In this document: one piece after another, positions 22,852 to 35,329 of the stretch
Layout of the letters: each line of letters opens with the position of its first letter
Position numbering within the stretch: position 1 is the stretch's first letter
Source: Amborella trichopoda
Lineage: Eukaryota > Streptophyta > Magnoliopsida > Amborellales > Amborellaceae
DNA: 64,000 nt
Assembly (NCBI RefSeq): GCF_000471905.2
Contig: NW_006499563.1
Location: 5,397,356-5,461,355, forward strand
Reading direction: 5' to 3'
Position numbers and translations under genes: made by a program
Notes under the pieces: generated by a model
What the model saw: the letters and a program-made list of their open reading frames with translations, nothing else
Told to the model about the DNA's origin: nothing
Databases searched by the model: none

Positions 22852-24060
22852 CAATAGGGTCTCGTCACTCCCAAGCCCACTAGACAACCTAAGCATCTTG
22901 CCCAGGATACAAAAAATCTCTGGTGCTCATATCACTAGGTATGGGGCCATGAGCTGGGAGAATTCTCTAAGTTTGAGGCTATAGTCTCGGAGAAGGTACA
23001 GGAAGGCCACATTGTGTGTGATGTCCTCTTAGAACGCTTCGAAGCCATCACTCCCATCCAAAAGAAAATTCCACTATAGGTCCCCCACAAGGATACCTCT
23101 GACCCTTCAGAACCCTCGACTTCTCAGCGTAGGGAAGCGTGAAGCAGTCCACCAAGACAGGGTTACTCATCAGCTAGATAAGATGTCGCAATACCCCTAA
23201 GGGATCCAGAAAGAGATGAGCACCTAGGTTAGCTCGTTGAAGAAACCACATTCCTCAATCATCAGTTGAGGAAGAATTTCTCTGGCCCCTTCCTTCACTG
23301 CCGACCTTACGAGACTTCATCCCAAGCGTAACTCGCCTTATTCCTTTGTCTAACCAGATGGATGTTCCTGAGTCATCAGCTATTCAGGACTCGTCCAATA
23401 TGGGTGATGACGTTAAAAGCATCTCCCAACAGTCAGAGCTGGGGCAAGACCTAAAATACCCCATGCACACATTCAATTCTGGTGTTGACGTAAAAAGTTG
23501 CCCAGAACCAAACTTTGCTGCTTTTTCTCCTCCCTTCTCTTCTATTTCTTTCACAGGTGCAGCTCGGTAGTGCCCAGACTTCGACACTATAAACAGGGAG
23601 TTCGAAGGCACTAACATCAACATGTCAGTGGAATTGCCTAAGAAAGATGCTGGCCCAGGCGGCTAGATTCTTAACCGTCGCTGATGCCCAGGTAGCCCAA
23701 GCCAAGACCAAGCCATCTTCAAGCTCCTGTTTCAAAGAGGCCTCCCATATGGTGCAGATCTTAAAAGTACCATCTAGCACGGGGCAAATGAGCCTAAGAT
23801 TGGGGAAGAAGCTTCAGCCCATACTTCAAAAGCTCAAAGTCCTCAAGTTTCTTGATGCTTCACTTTTCCCTAAGCCTCAACCTCAAACTTCCACATCCCT
23901 AATACAAATCCTTATTACTTCCCCATCAGCCCAGATCGCGCCGGCTGAACAACAAAGTCAACCAGTGTCATAAACCAAATCTCAACCAAAACCTGCTCCT
24001 AAACCTACCCTACCACCCGAAACAGTAACTGGATTAGAAACACATAAGGCTAATGAGGAT
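22852..24060 (+). pseudogene. gag: Element B gag C-terminal part (5' truncated by E)
   Basis: B Gag resumes directly after the E LTR. Near 22879-22950 it reads RQPKHLAQDTKNLWCSYH, a stop, then VWGHELGE, the second knuckle region, so the capsid and first knuckle are missing here. The 3' part at 23346-23570 carries GDDVKSISQQSELGQDLKYP, one 26-residue repeat unit as in C. A frame at 23647-23973 is the Pro-rich linker. Several stops and frameshifts break it. The missing N-terminal part should be left of the window. Confidence 0.7.
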
Positions 24061-25296
24061 AAGGTAAAATATGACGTAATTGGGCATTTGAAAATGCTTC
24101 CAGCCCTTCTAAGTATCTAGGACTCCCTTATATAGTCAAGAGACTACCATAAGGCCCTGGTTCAAGCCCTTTCTAACCCAAAAGTGTACAAGACAGAAGT
24201 GGAGCCTATTTGGGTGGACCAAGTCATCTTGGGTGGGTTCTTGGAAATCACCTTTTCGGAAGATGATCTACAGCTGGGAGGAAAATTTCACAATCGTCCC
24301 CTCATCGTGAATGGTGAATTACATGCCTGCTCTATCAGCTGGATTATGCTAGATGGAGGGTCAACAGTCAACCTGATCCCAAGAAGGATCCTCACCTGAC
24401 TGGGATTAGGATCCAACGACCTCACTCCTACCCACATCACAGTGCAAGGGTTCAACCAATCCGGAGAAAAGCCAGTTGGCACAGCTCACCTTCGCCTGAA
24501 AATCAGTGACCTGAACGATTACTCTCAATTTCACGTGATTGACACCGATACCTCTGACAACGTTCTGCTCAGCTTCCCTTGGCTTCATGATCAAGGGGTG
24601 GTCCCTTCCACACTCCATCAGTGCTTCAAGTACAGTCGAGATGGGAGACAACACACAGCTTATGCTTATAAGAGTCTGTTTCTTATAGCCGAAACTCACT
24701 ATGCTGATGCTAAGTACTATTTCACAGACCTTCCAACACATGAAAGGTTAAAGGATGATGATTGGAAGCCTGTGAGAGAAACAAGACCCACGTCTCATCA
24801 GGATGTTGAAGGCCTTAGGCGAATGATTACAGACATGTTCAAAGAGGAGGAAAGACAAGGCAAGATCCTCCCCTTGACTTCTATCTACTCAAGTATACCT
24901 TGCCACCTCTCTGAGGTCATGGTGTCATCTCCCAAAGATGAAGCTTCCTCCATTACTTTCAATGCACCAGAACAAAATGATGAGCTAGAAGCAACTCCTA
25001 AGACTGAGGAAGCCCTAGAGGTAGACCTTCCAGCACCAAGGGTCGCCTATACGCGAGACCAGCAAAAGGTCCTACATGTCCCCATTATTCTTCTAGAAGC
25101 AGAATCGGCATACCAACCACCAAGGAAGGTACTCCAAATCCCATCCTCCTTGAACAAGGAGATCACCAGTATCCAAAAGAAGGTCTTACAATTCTCCAAG
25201 GCTCTCGAAGGCGTACAGGTGGACAAGAGTCAGTCCTCTGGCTCTCAGAAACAAGACCCCATGGCAGAGCTGAGAAGTGAGGTTTGTAGCGTCTAG
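24061..25296 (+). pseudogene. pro: Element B aspartic protease and C-terminal extension
   Basis: This is the best preserved protease in the window. Frame 24184-24399 holds FSEDDLQLGGKFHNRPL and the active-site loop IMLDGGSTVNLIP with DGGS at 24352-24363, then a TGA at 24397-24399 where element A has CGA (Arg). The 284-codon frame at 24442-25296 continues in register: FNQSGEKPVG, SQFHVIDTDTSDN, GVVPSTLHQCFKYS and MFKEEERQGKILPLTS, then an acidic extension with IPSSLNKEITSIQKKVLQFSK. Asp-Gly-Gly-Ser is typical of Tat-type elements. In standard elements the RT follows, but here it is absent. Confidence 0.85.
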
Positions 25297-25751
25297 AATC
25301 AGTTGGAGGTTATGAGCATCGCTTCAAAACATTTAAAGGCGTTCATCCCTGAGACCAAGACCTATAATTAGCTCAAGAGCAATGCACTCCGAAGCGAAGC
25401 CAAAGCTCTGACAAATTGGAGTATTTACAGCGACCAGGCTCACCAAATCATGAGAACCATGAATTATGAGCCCCTGCCCAATTAAAAGCTGAGGGGTGAG
25501 GACGCAATTGCTCTCCCATTCGAGGTCATTGAAGCCATGACAAGATGTCAAAAGACAAAGCATGGAGTGGGATATTCTTCTTCGTCTCATACTGTGAAAG
25601 GACAGAAGCCATGAAAAAGAAAGGAAAGCCTAAAAACATGCATAACACAGAAAGAGAAAAAGAGCTATTCCATTCACAAATAAAGAGGATATTATAAATG
25701 TTCTTTTCCTAACATAGAAGAAATGAAGAGAAAAAAAGAAAGAAGGCACTG
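25297..25751 (+). other. Element B spacer between gag-pro and antisense ORF
   Basis: The sense reading continues as QLEVMSIASKHLKAF (25300-25345) with stops, aligned with element A at 6618-6665. Bases 25600-25750 are A-rich with no recognised motif. No RT or integrase sequence is present. Confidence 0.5.
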
Positions 25752-28700
25752 TCAAAAGCAGTCAATGATCTCATTGACCTTTCTCTTGCACTCTTCGACC
25801 GATGTCGTCGCCCTCTGGAGGTCTTCCCTCAGTTCAGCCACCAACCAGGCCTCATGCTTCACCAGGGTCAACTTTTCGCCCAAGGAGTAGTCGAGGTTAA
25901 GCAGCTTTTGGCCTAGCCCCTTATCCTCAGCCTCCCAAGCTACCGTCTCCTTCTCCAGTTTCTGAAGTTCTCGTGCCCACTTGGCTATTTCGCTTTCAGG
26001 GTCATTACCTTGTTATGGCATGTTATGGCCTCCTCATCGAGTGTGGACCTAGGAGAGACAGTAACCTCCTTCTCTTATAGTTGGGCCTCCATCAGTTTGC
26101 GGCTGTGTGCTAATGAGGCTTCCAAGGACTCTAACTGGGAGCCTCCTAACCGTGCTACAGTCTCTTCCTCTCGCAGAGCTTTAACCCTCCATCCTTTCAA
26201 CTCATTAACAATGTCATCAAAGTAAGGGATGGCCTAAGGTTCTCCTCCTAGGGCTTCAGTTGCACGAGCAGGTCCCCAAGCTTGGCCAGGGGTAGCTCCT
26301 TCAACTTTTGAAAGCCTACCACAAGCATCTCTATGATGATTCTGGGAATTCCACTAAGGATGGGTCTAGGCAGCACAACAGGAGAATCCTACAGCCAAGG
26401 CCTCAGGTTCCCTAGATTCAGGGGCAACCTCGGGCTGCCCTGGTACCTCAGCAACAACCCTTCCTCTCAAATCTTCCCCCAAGGCCTCTTTCGGCTCGAC
26501 CCTCTAACGATCAAGTGCTGCAGCTTCGCCCCCTATAGGCTCCGTAGCCTCAGCCGGGGCAAGGGAAACCTTCCCTCTTGGAGCTACCGCATCAGTATCA
26601 TGGTGCATCATGGTAGCCTCCTCTCTAGGGGAGGTGTCTTCTTCCTGCTCTCTCTCTTCTTAAACCCCCGCCTATGCCTCGGCAGGTGCGATGCCTCTCC
26701 CCTCTCCTTCTTCGCCCTTGCCAACCAGGGTAGCCATTTCAGCTACAGGCTCTTCCATAGGGCCCGCCTCTGCGATAGGCAGGGGTACTGCCTCTGGCCC
26801 CTCAAAGTTTGACCCTTGAGGGTGTCCTGTCTCTATGTCCCCTACAACTATATCACCTGGGGCAGCAACTTCCTACTGCTCGAGTGGCCCCTCTTCAATC
26901 CTTGGGGCACCAGCCTCTTTTATGACCACAAGCTCTATCAGGGCTTCCCTTTCCTCAGTAGCACAACAACCTCCTGAGCTCCAAAGGCCCACTTTCCCTC
27001 AACTATCTCACCAAGACCGACCTCATTAGCCCCGTTCACCTACATCGGGACTGGGCCTTCCCCTTCAGCCATAGATATCACTTTCTGGTTCGAAGAAATT
27101 TTGACTCCGGCAGTGGGATCTGAGGCACCGACCTGAGCCTCTGATGGGCCTAAAGAATGTTCAGGTGAAAGAGAAGGTGAATCCTCAAGAGCAAACGGCG
27201 ATGCAGAAATAGCAAGAGACACATATGACTCTGAAGAAGCAGCCGGTGAAGAGCCATCTTCCAGCTCCCGAACCACTTGACGTTTGAGCCCCTTATGCTT
27301 CAGAGCCTGACGAGCACGTGCACGAGGAACAGTTGGGGCAGCTCGCTTCCTCTTCTTCCCCTTTGTTTGAGAGGTTGCAACAGCCTCAGAAGCACCCCCT
27401 CGAGAAGAGGTGGTAACAAGCTTGCTGTGAGAGTCGCTCCCTATCAACTCATTCAAATCTTTGACCGGGTGCCATTCATACCCTGTAACCCTGCGACGCT
27501 CCTTCCATTTGAAAATAGCAGAGAGATTGTCAAAAATGCTCTCTATCTTCTTCTCCATATTGAGAAATCGCGACAGAGACTTGTCCACTGCAATCTGAAG
27601 AGGTCGCCCAACGATGCGCTAGTTTCAAGGAAAGCCCAGGGTGAATATCTCCCCCAATGGAGGATTCATCGTTACTTTCCTCTCCCACATATTCTGGCTC
27701 CAGCGGGAGTTATCCCCTTTCCAGGGGTGGTCAGCTTCCCAATACCCCTTACTGGTAATCCTCCACAAGAGTTCGTAGTCCTCGGTTGCTTGCACTCTTT
27801 TGTCATAATATGGTAGCACATACTTGTTGACCTCTGTAAACTCCAAGCACGTGGCCCAAGCTATGTGAATGTACCTCAGAAGCTAGGTCTCACGATGGTT
27901 TCCAGGCTCTCACACTACAGCCTGAGTGGTAGAAGCACCATCCAGGCTCTTGCCCAACTCATCGGCAAAAGCGCAATCCGTGAGGCTTCCAACCAGGAAG
28001 GCAGGTCTACTCATATGAAGGTGGTCATTGAAAAACAAGTTACATGCATGACCACGATTGTGGAATATTGCCTTTTGTTAAGCAATCCTCAAGAGAAAAG
28101 GGCACATTGTTTCATCCAACACCCTATTCTGAGGTAGGTGTTGGGAAAATAACCCCCAAGCCAATTGTACACATAGTGGATGGGGAAAGGCATCTTGAAG
28201 TCCCCTGGGAAGGCTTCGCCGTCTACTATGACGGTCCCTCCTTCGTCACCCTGATACACTTTTCCCTTGGACACGGCTCCCAAGCAATAATAGATGCTGC
28301 ACAAGACCGGCTGTGTGAGCACGAACGCTTACCCCCTTGCCATGTCACTGGCTACGTAGAAAGTGCCTCAACGAATGGTGTCTGCTCCTCCTAAGAGAGC
28401 GAACTTGCACAGGAGGAGCACCAGGTACACCGTCAGAAATATGTGGTCGCTCCCTTTATGCAGCTCAAATACTAGAGGGGCTCCCTCCGTGGATGCCTTC
28501 CCCTTTCTTATCGGGCATGGACCAGCCTCATCATCACAGTCTCCATAAAAGAATGCCACTCATTGGGTGAAGAAGATGTGTCCCTTCTTGGACTCAGAGT
28601 AGAGCACATAGTAGATTCCGAACAACTCTTGAAGTCCAGCTGGCTGATCTTCTTTCCAGACTCGTTCACCTAAAAAAATGACCGAGTCCAGGGGAACGAA

Positions 28701-29316
28701 CTTATCATACATAACACCAATGAATGGGAGCCCACCGATGAAGTACAGGTCTAGCATAGACATCCCTGCTTCCCCATGACCAAGCAGCCATGTATTGCGG
28801 GCATGGCTCCCAGGTTTCCAATAGCACCTTGACCGTGTTCGAACAACTGTCATGGTATCCCGCCTAGCACTGAATGGTAGCCAGCAAGGAAGTACGCTTC
28901 AGAGTGTCCTTGTATCAACTCAACACCCTTACAGTTTAGGAGGAGTACCCTTTCAAGTACTGGCGCTCCCCTTGCACTCAAAGACAAGCAGGGGACCACC
29001 TGAGGCTCGAGGTCTTCACCATTCTCTTGCCTAGGGTCGGCAAGTCCCCCCCTGAGGCTATATTTTTATGCAAACAGTGGAAGAGGCCTACCCCTTCTTC
29101 TAATCTTACATTCCCATGGCCGTCTTCTCTAACCACAAAGCGGACGGGATCACTAGCAAAGGTGAAGCTCAAAGGCCACGTAGGTTCATATAAAGCCTCG
29201 GTGAGCCCGATTGGCTCACCCCTCACCAAGCTTTCGCTAGTGAATTTGTTAGTGCCAAGCTCCCCTACTAGTGGGAGGATCTTCACATCATGAATGGTGC
29301 CTGAAGGTTGGGGCAT
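25752..29316 (-). pseudogene. Element B antisense ORF: plant mobile domain-like protein
   Basis: This is the homologue of 6780-10240, in the same position and orientation. It starts at ATG 29316 (112 codons, GELGTNKFTSESLVRGEPIG), continues in broken frames with MYDKFVPLDSVIF (28560-28853), LLCKFALLGGADTIR (28368-28559) and SIYYCLGAVSKGK...YNWLGGYFPNTY (28089-28322). A 182-codon frame (27040-27588) follows with KGKKRKR and Arg/Lys clusters and an acidic Ser-rich tail. Near 25752-26000 a coiled-coil end reads WARELQKLEKETVAWE and stops at 25752-25754. The order is: N-terminal arm, mobile-domain-like core, basic NLS-like patch, acidic part, C-terminal coiled coil. Indels and stops make it non-functional. 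The relation to plant mobile domain proteins is my recognition, not a computed match. Confidence 0.65.
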
Positions 29317-30587
29317 GAAGCGAGAACAAAGGCTTCACTGCAGTGCGCAAGTCACTAAGGGGCAGCTTTACCACCGGGCGCAGAAGGTAGGGCTATGCCA
29401 ACTACGTAAGGCTTTCATAAAAAAGCTAAGGCAAAGCGCCGGCTACGTTAGCAAAGGCGTATCGCCGACTGGTCACTTAAGGCATAACGTCGACTTCTCT
29501 TATGAAGAATATCTCTAACTGCCCACTGAGATAGTATCGCCATGCACAGAAGGCAGGGCCATCACTGTCTGCAGAAGTAAAGAAGAAGTATAATGCGAAG
29601 ACTAGAATGAAGCGTGGGGTAATGTCGTCTGTGTTTAACACTTGTGCTCTAGCTGTTTCCATGCGTCGCATGTGTAGCACACCAATTCCCTCAAAATCTG
29701 GGTACACCACCTGACTCTAGCGGTGTGGCCTGTCACCACCCATGCGGACGGTGATCGCTCACTATCTCATGACCCTTCACCTCCCCGATCATTACAGCCT
29801 TGCAATGCCTCGAGTTCTCACCGACGTTTCCTCTCCTTGCCAGGAACTCAATCGTACTCTCCGGGAAACCCTTCCCCATCTTTTCCCTCTCTCCCATTGG
29901 TGACCAAAGCTAGCGAAAAACCGCCCGGAGTTCCTCGAAAGCCCTCTGTGACCTCTCGGTTTCCCCTCTGCGTACTTCTATGGTTCCTCACAACTCACTA
30001 GAATTTCATTGTGTTTTCAGTGAGCCCACTGTTGCTCCTTCTCCTTCCTTGGCGCATAATGCAAGACTGTCAGAGTCCCCTGACGCCTCTGCAACCCGTC
30101 GGCAATCACGAAATGATCGAGAGATCACTGGAACTTTGGTAGAGCACAACCGTGACTCCTGCAGTTTCACAAGAATCTCGGTAAAACTCTGAGCAACCCC
30201 TGTTCCCTGCTCGAGAAGGCTTGACACTCTGAAAATGTCCACAAGCACATTGGGAAGGTTCACAATTTGTTCAAGTTCGCTGGAAATTTCCTTAAGGCCT
30301 GTATACTGCAAGTTTTGGTCGGGAAACTCTTGTCAGAGGTCTCTTGAAGGAAGCTTCAGCTTTCTCTTTAAAAACTCCCTTCACAATTTTACCTTTCGGT
30401 AAAATAATTTTTCCCCCTTTATACTTAGCAGTGCCACGAAGTGCTCCTCACAAGTTTGAAATGACGCTACAATCCTTGTCTTTAGATGGTGATAGGTCCA
30501 AGCCGGGGTGGGTCAAGCCCGAGGCTCGAATGCAAGTCATTGCCGCCTGTGCCTCATGAACCCGCTGCTCTCACCATGCCTTAATCG

Positions 30588-30868
30588 CCACGTGCTTCAC
30601 AAGCGGCTATCACCATGCACTTCAAAAGAGGCTATCGCCGTGTGCTCTACTAAAGAGGCCATCATCGTGCGCTTCATCAAAAGCTATTGCCGTGTGCTTC
30701 ACTAGGGGCTATTGACGTGCGCTTCACTAGAGGTTATCGTCTTGTGCTCTATTAAAGGGGCTATCGCCGGGTTCTTTAGTAGAAGCTATTGCCGTGAGCT
30801 TCACCAGGGGCTATCGCCGTGCGCTTCACAAGAGGCTATCGCTGCGCACTTCATTAAGGGCCAAACGC
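30588..30868 (+). repeat. 27-bp tandem repeat, GGCTATCGCCGTGTGCTTC type (B)
   Basis: About ten units of 25-30 bp, each with GCTATCGCCGTGCGCTTCAC or a variant. Because 27 is divisible by three, frames show a nine-residue period (KEAIAVCST-like), but no open frame spans the array. It is not found in A, C or D. Confidence 0.8.
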
Positions 30869-31074
30869 CATGCGCATGTCATTTAAACCTAATGCCATGT
30901 ATGTCATATCAAACTTAGCGCCGACGCATGCTATGTCACTCTCATTTGGACCATCGTTCTACATCCCTGGAGAGTTCATTTCTTGCACCACAATCCTCAC
31001 TCCTCAGGGAGTTGAGTCTCCAATTATGGCTCTATTCCCCATGGAGTACATTCACATTCCCTTACTCATCTAAA

Positions 31075-31460
31075 TGGTCTAGGTGCACAACCCTAAACTA
31101 CATGGTCCAAATTATATGACCTAAAATTGTAGCAGAGGTCTAGTTGCATGACCTTAAACTGCGTAGTCCTTGTTGCATGAATATAAACTACATAACTGTG
31201 GTCCAAGCTATATGACCTTAAACCATAGTGTACATCCTGAGCGCATGACAGTAAAAGGCTTAGTACCATGGTCCAAACTACATGACCTTAAACTATAACG
31301 GAGGTCTAGTTACACGACCTTAAGCTGCATGGTCCTAGCTGCAGGACATTAAACTACATTGCCATGGTCCAAGCTGCAAGACCTAAAAGCTGTAGTGCAC
31401 GTCCTTGTAGCAAGAAGTTAAAATGACGGGACAAATAGTTCAGGCACAAGACTTTAATCT
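31075..31460 (+). repeat. CCTTAAACTG minisatellite, block 1 (B)
   Basis: Units of 25-37 bp with ATGGTCCAAACTACATGACC, CTTAAACTATAACGGAGGTC and similar text, homologous to 12200-12890. Confidence 0.85.
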
Positions 31461-31479
31461 GTGAAATGGACGCACCTCC

Positions 31480-31800
31480 TCATCCCCTGTTGGAGTCACA
31501 TCTGTATAGTGGCCCATTATCGCTAGTGGAGTTAGGGTCATTCTTATCTCTTCAATCCCCAATGGAATTGCACCTATGCTCCGGCCTGTCATTCTCAGCA
31601 GAGTTACACACCATTTCTCATTATCCCCGTGGAGTCATTCTTATCCCTTCATTCCCCTGAGGGTCAGTCGCGCACTAAGCTATCTTATCCCCAGGAGTCG
31701 GGTTACTTTCCATGAGCTATGGGGTTCCATCTTTCACCTTAGGGAGTCATACATGTCCCTTAATCCCCAGTGAAGTTTGCTTCTCCATCTAAACCTCTTG
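31480..31800 (+). repeat. ATCCCCAGTGGAGT-type repeats (B)
   Basis: Diverged copies include TTATCGCTAGTGGAGTTAGG near 31516, ATTATCCCCGTGGAGTC near 31620 and ATCCCCAGTGAAGTTTGC near 31762. They keep a weaker match to the PBS complement than element A does. Confidence 0.6.
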
Positions 31801-31879
31801 TTGGTCTTAACCATTTTATCCCCAAGGGAGTCGGAGTGCTATCCATAGACCTATTCTCCATAGAGCTTCACCTACTTGG

Positions 31880-32160
31880 CGACCCACACAATGGTCCGTG
31901 TTGCACGACCTTAAACTGCACAGCCATGGTCTAGGTGCACGACCTTAAACTGCATGGTCCAAACTATATGACCTAAAACTGTAGCGGAGATCTAGTTGTA
32001 CGACCTTAAACGACATGGTCATAGTTGTATTACTTTAAACTGCATAACCATGGTCCAAGCTATATGACCTTAAACCATAGTGCACGTCATGACCGCATGA
32101 CGTTAAACTTCTCTGCCTAGGTCCAAGATGAATGACCTTAAAGATGATGTGCATCTTCAT
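31880..32160 (+). repeat. CCTTAAACTG minisatellite, block 2 (B)
   Basis: Same unit family as 31075-31460, separated from it by the ATCCCCAGTGGAGT block. Confidence 0.8.
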
Positions 32161-32559
32161 GCACACCTTCCTTAACCGACTCGTTCGTGTGCGCACACCA
32201 CCCTCATTGCTTCCTCACCATGTCCACTCACTTCATTACCGTTATCCATCATTCACCAGTGAGTTTCACCCATGCTCGCAAAATGGCGAACCATTCTACC
32301 ATCCATACTCACCGTCAGCTAGTGGGTCACCACTTTTCACCCACCACACATACATCATCCATCTTTCACAGGTAGCCTAGTGCCATCTACCCAAAGTGAG
32401 TCAAAACCAGCACCATACTCACTCCATGGCCTCCACAGACAGCCATCCATTACCAACATAGTCCAGATGTATGACTCTAAACTGTAGTGTGCATTCTGGC
32501 CGCATGACATTAAAAGGCCTTGCACAGGTCCCGAAGGCATGACCTTAAACATGCCTTCA

Positions 32560-32725
32560 CAAAAAAAAAGAGAGAAAAAATAATGGGCATGGTGTATACT
32601 TGGACAAGGAAACGCCATGAGTAAAAATGACAGACGGGCATGGTCACGAAACCATGAGTAAAAATAAAAGAAAAGGGTAGACATGGCCGTAAGGTCATGA
32701 GTAAAACAGCCCAAAAATAAAGTTG
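32560..32725 (+). repeat. ATGAGTAAAAATG / CATGGTCACGAAACCATG block (B)
   Basis: CATGGTCACGAAACCATG near 32639-32656 is a perfect 6-bp inverted repeat with a 6-base loop, flanked by repeated ATGAGTAAAA. Confidence 0.65.
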
Positions 32726-33630
32726 GTTGGTCGAAACTATCTTTACAGTACCACTTCCCCAATCCATGTGAAAACACGCAAAGGGTGCTTTGACCAACAA
32801 AAAGCAGGTTGACGTAGCATCACAGTCTCAGCCGGCACCCAATTGCCAAACATGCATAATTCTGACTAATGACGTCCACACAAAATCCTCAACTGCCAAG
32901 ATCACTACACAATGCAAAATGGCTAACCTAGGAGTGAGAGCCTCATAAGATCTCCCACATTTCAACACAAAAAACAAAATGAGTCCCTGAGGGTGCGGGC
33001 GATGAATAATAAATCCTTAAAAAACAAAAACGTTTCCCTGAGGGTGCTAGTGATGAACAATAAATCCCTCCAAAAATGTTAAAGACGCTCAACGAAGGGA
33101 AGAAAATGAAAATGCAAGGGCGTAACTTGCCAGATATTTCAGGGTGATGCCTCGCCATGAGGTCGCCTCGCCAAAATCCCTCCCTAGTCGACAGGCCCAG
33201 ACTTTTGAGACAGGCCAATAAAAAGCCCTCGGCTAGACCCAGTAGGATGAGGGCCCATAGAGGTACCCTGATTGTCAAAAGAAAACCTGGTGTAGTAGCA
33301 AACAACGCCGGTCAAAATCTCATAGCACTTGGCTGCCAGATAGGCCCTATTTTGACCAACGAGGTCCATACAAAATCCTCAGCAATTAGAATCACAAATG
33401 GTCCCATGAGGTTGAGGACCACGACATGATCCCTCAAAGTCTCTTCTCCCCTTAAAGTCTCCACGAATGGATATGTACATTGCATCCAAACATCTGAGCA
33501 TCCTAGTTATAGCATTGGATGGATTTCTCCTCGACGTTCACGTAGTCTTGTGGCTAAGAAGAAAAAAGAAATAAAGCTAGAGTAAATTTTCTGAATGTTG
33601 TCCTTCTCACTTCTCTCGAAGCACAACATT

Positions 33631-33643
33631 CGAAGGGGCATGC
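33631..33643 (+). other. Element B polypurine tract (candidate)
   Basis: CGAAGGGGCATGC directly precedes the LTR start TGTTTGAAGA, homologous to 14561-14573. Confidence 0.5.
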
Positions 33644-34942
33644 TGTTTGAAGATATTTTTCAGCACCATGGGTCCTCGATGCAGAACAAAATAGAGAAGC
33701 GGGACACTAAAGCCTGACAAACAGTGGAAATGTTTATAGTCTCAGAATGGCCCCATAACTGGTCAAGATCTTCATAAAGGCTCCTAAGAGTCTCCTGCTA
33801 AGTTTCGTCACGTTTTGACATGTCTAAGTAGTGCAGACTAAGAAACCGTTCCGGTAGAATCAACCTTTAGCACCTTGAAACGGACCCCTATAACTAAAAC
33901 TGTACTCTCAGAGCATTAAGCGGTCATGGGACCATAGCCATTGGATCTGGCATAGTTGAAACAGATGCTTTAGAAAGAAGTTATAGGCAAAAGATCGAAA
34001 TAAGAGGAGCTACAAACTATTCCCGTGCGGCCACCCTGCAAGTAATATCCATTAAAGGGACAGTCCTAAATGGTGACTTGCGACTTCAACATCTCACTCG
34101 TCCGATACCAGATCAGGCTCAAATTTTGTGAACATGTTCGTCTCGTCAAGACGAGTATTTTGATATATGGCACGTCTTGTGACGACGCCTGAACATAGAG
34201 AAAAGCTAGAGAGAAGTCAATGATCCGTGAAGGAAGTTGCAAGAAAATCAGTAGTGATATGCCTCGCTCGAGCGGCTAAATCACGATGCTCGCGAGCCCG
34301 ACGATGTGAAACCAATTGCTACGTGTGTGTAAGATCCATGGCTATCATTGACTCAAACCTTGTACATGATAAACGGTTGGATTTTGAGCACAAAGCTAAT
34401 GAAATGACTGTAAATTCTGGCGCCAGAATTCCAGATTTTGGTACCAGAACTCCAGATTTCGGCCAAAACTCCAAAGTTGGAAAATCCTCCTTCGGACACG
34501 AAATGGAGTTGCATTTGTTGCTACACGATCGTGACGGCATGCTCAGTGTGATCCAGTGAAGAAATCATGGAAAAATATCAAGGAATGAGTGCACTATGGA
34601 TCCGAATTTTTGAGATTCATCGAAATTTCAAATTGCATGATCTTGGCTTAAAAACACCATCCATGGCTCGAAGCTAGTATCAAATCGATCGCCATGCCTA
34701 GCCCTACAAGAAAACAATCATCTTTTTGGCAAACAGGCACTAGAGCAACCCCAGGTCATCTATTAAAGATCACACACATTTTAGGGTAGCAGCATGGAGA
34801 GTTTATGAATTTTCCAAATTGTTAGGAAGGGACAAATCAGTCATTTGCACCCATTTTTATAATTTATTTTAATTCAATTAAATCATAATTTTCAGTAATT
34901 AGGTTTAATTTTGATCAATCCACCCATGTTTGGGCAAAACTC

Positions 34943-34950
34943 TATATATA
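34943..34950 (+). promoter_or_regulatory. TATA box of B 3' LTR
   Basis: TATATATA, about 1.3 kb after the LTR start, at the place of TATATAAA in C. Confidence 0.55.
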
Positions 34951-35084
34951 TCTCGTGCTATCATTGTACAAGGACCGAACTTTGCTTAACAAAATTTTCA
35001 TCTTTTCTCATTGTTGGGTCACATCTTGAGAGAGAGAGAGAGAGATAGAAAGAAGAGAAAAACTTTTGGGTCGGTATCTCTAAG

Positions 35085-35096
35085 CTTAAGGTAAAT
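35085..35096 (+). promoter_or_regulatory. Candidate 5' splice site in B LTR
   Basis: CTTAAG|GTAAATC with GT at 35091-35092 follows the (GA)n leader, like AAG|GTAATT in C. The acceptor is cut off by insertion of C. Confidence 0.4.
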
Positions 35097-35329
35097 CTTT
35101 TTCTCAGTCTTCTCTTCTTCCCTCTCTTCTTCTCTTTCCTCTTCTCTTTCTTCTTCTTCGTCTGAGTTTATCTCAGAGGTTATGCATGGCTGTGGCAGTG
35201 TCGTGCATGCCTCGTTCTTTCTTTCTCCGTCCTGTGGTTTCACAGGTCGTGTATGGCGATGACAGTGCCATGTGCAATTTTTTTTCTCCCTCTCTTCATT
35301 CATTCCTATCTCTCAATGAAGTTCATAGA

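Larger units (their letters stand above)
29317..33630 (+). other. Element B 3' noncoding region
   Basis: This region corresponds to 10241-14560 in A, with the same block order. Bases 29760-30450 contain the CTCTCCGGGAAACCC / TTTACCTTTCGGTAAAAT block without clear repeats. Bases 32820-33420 contain the GAGGTCCATACAAAATCCTC block. I see no coding sequence. Confidence 0.65.

Noticed and set aside
26010..27816. Plus-strand frames of up to 179 codons opposite the B antisense ORF
   Set aside because: They are shadows: the minus-strand reading aligns with element A in frame, the plus-strand readings do not.
33157..33429. 90-codon plus-strand frame near 33157
   Set aside because: The region is homologous to noncoding sequence in A and C, where the frame is not kept.
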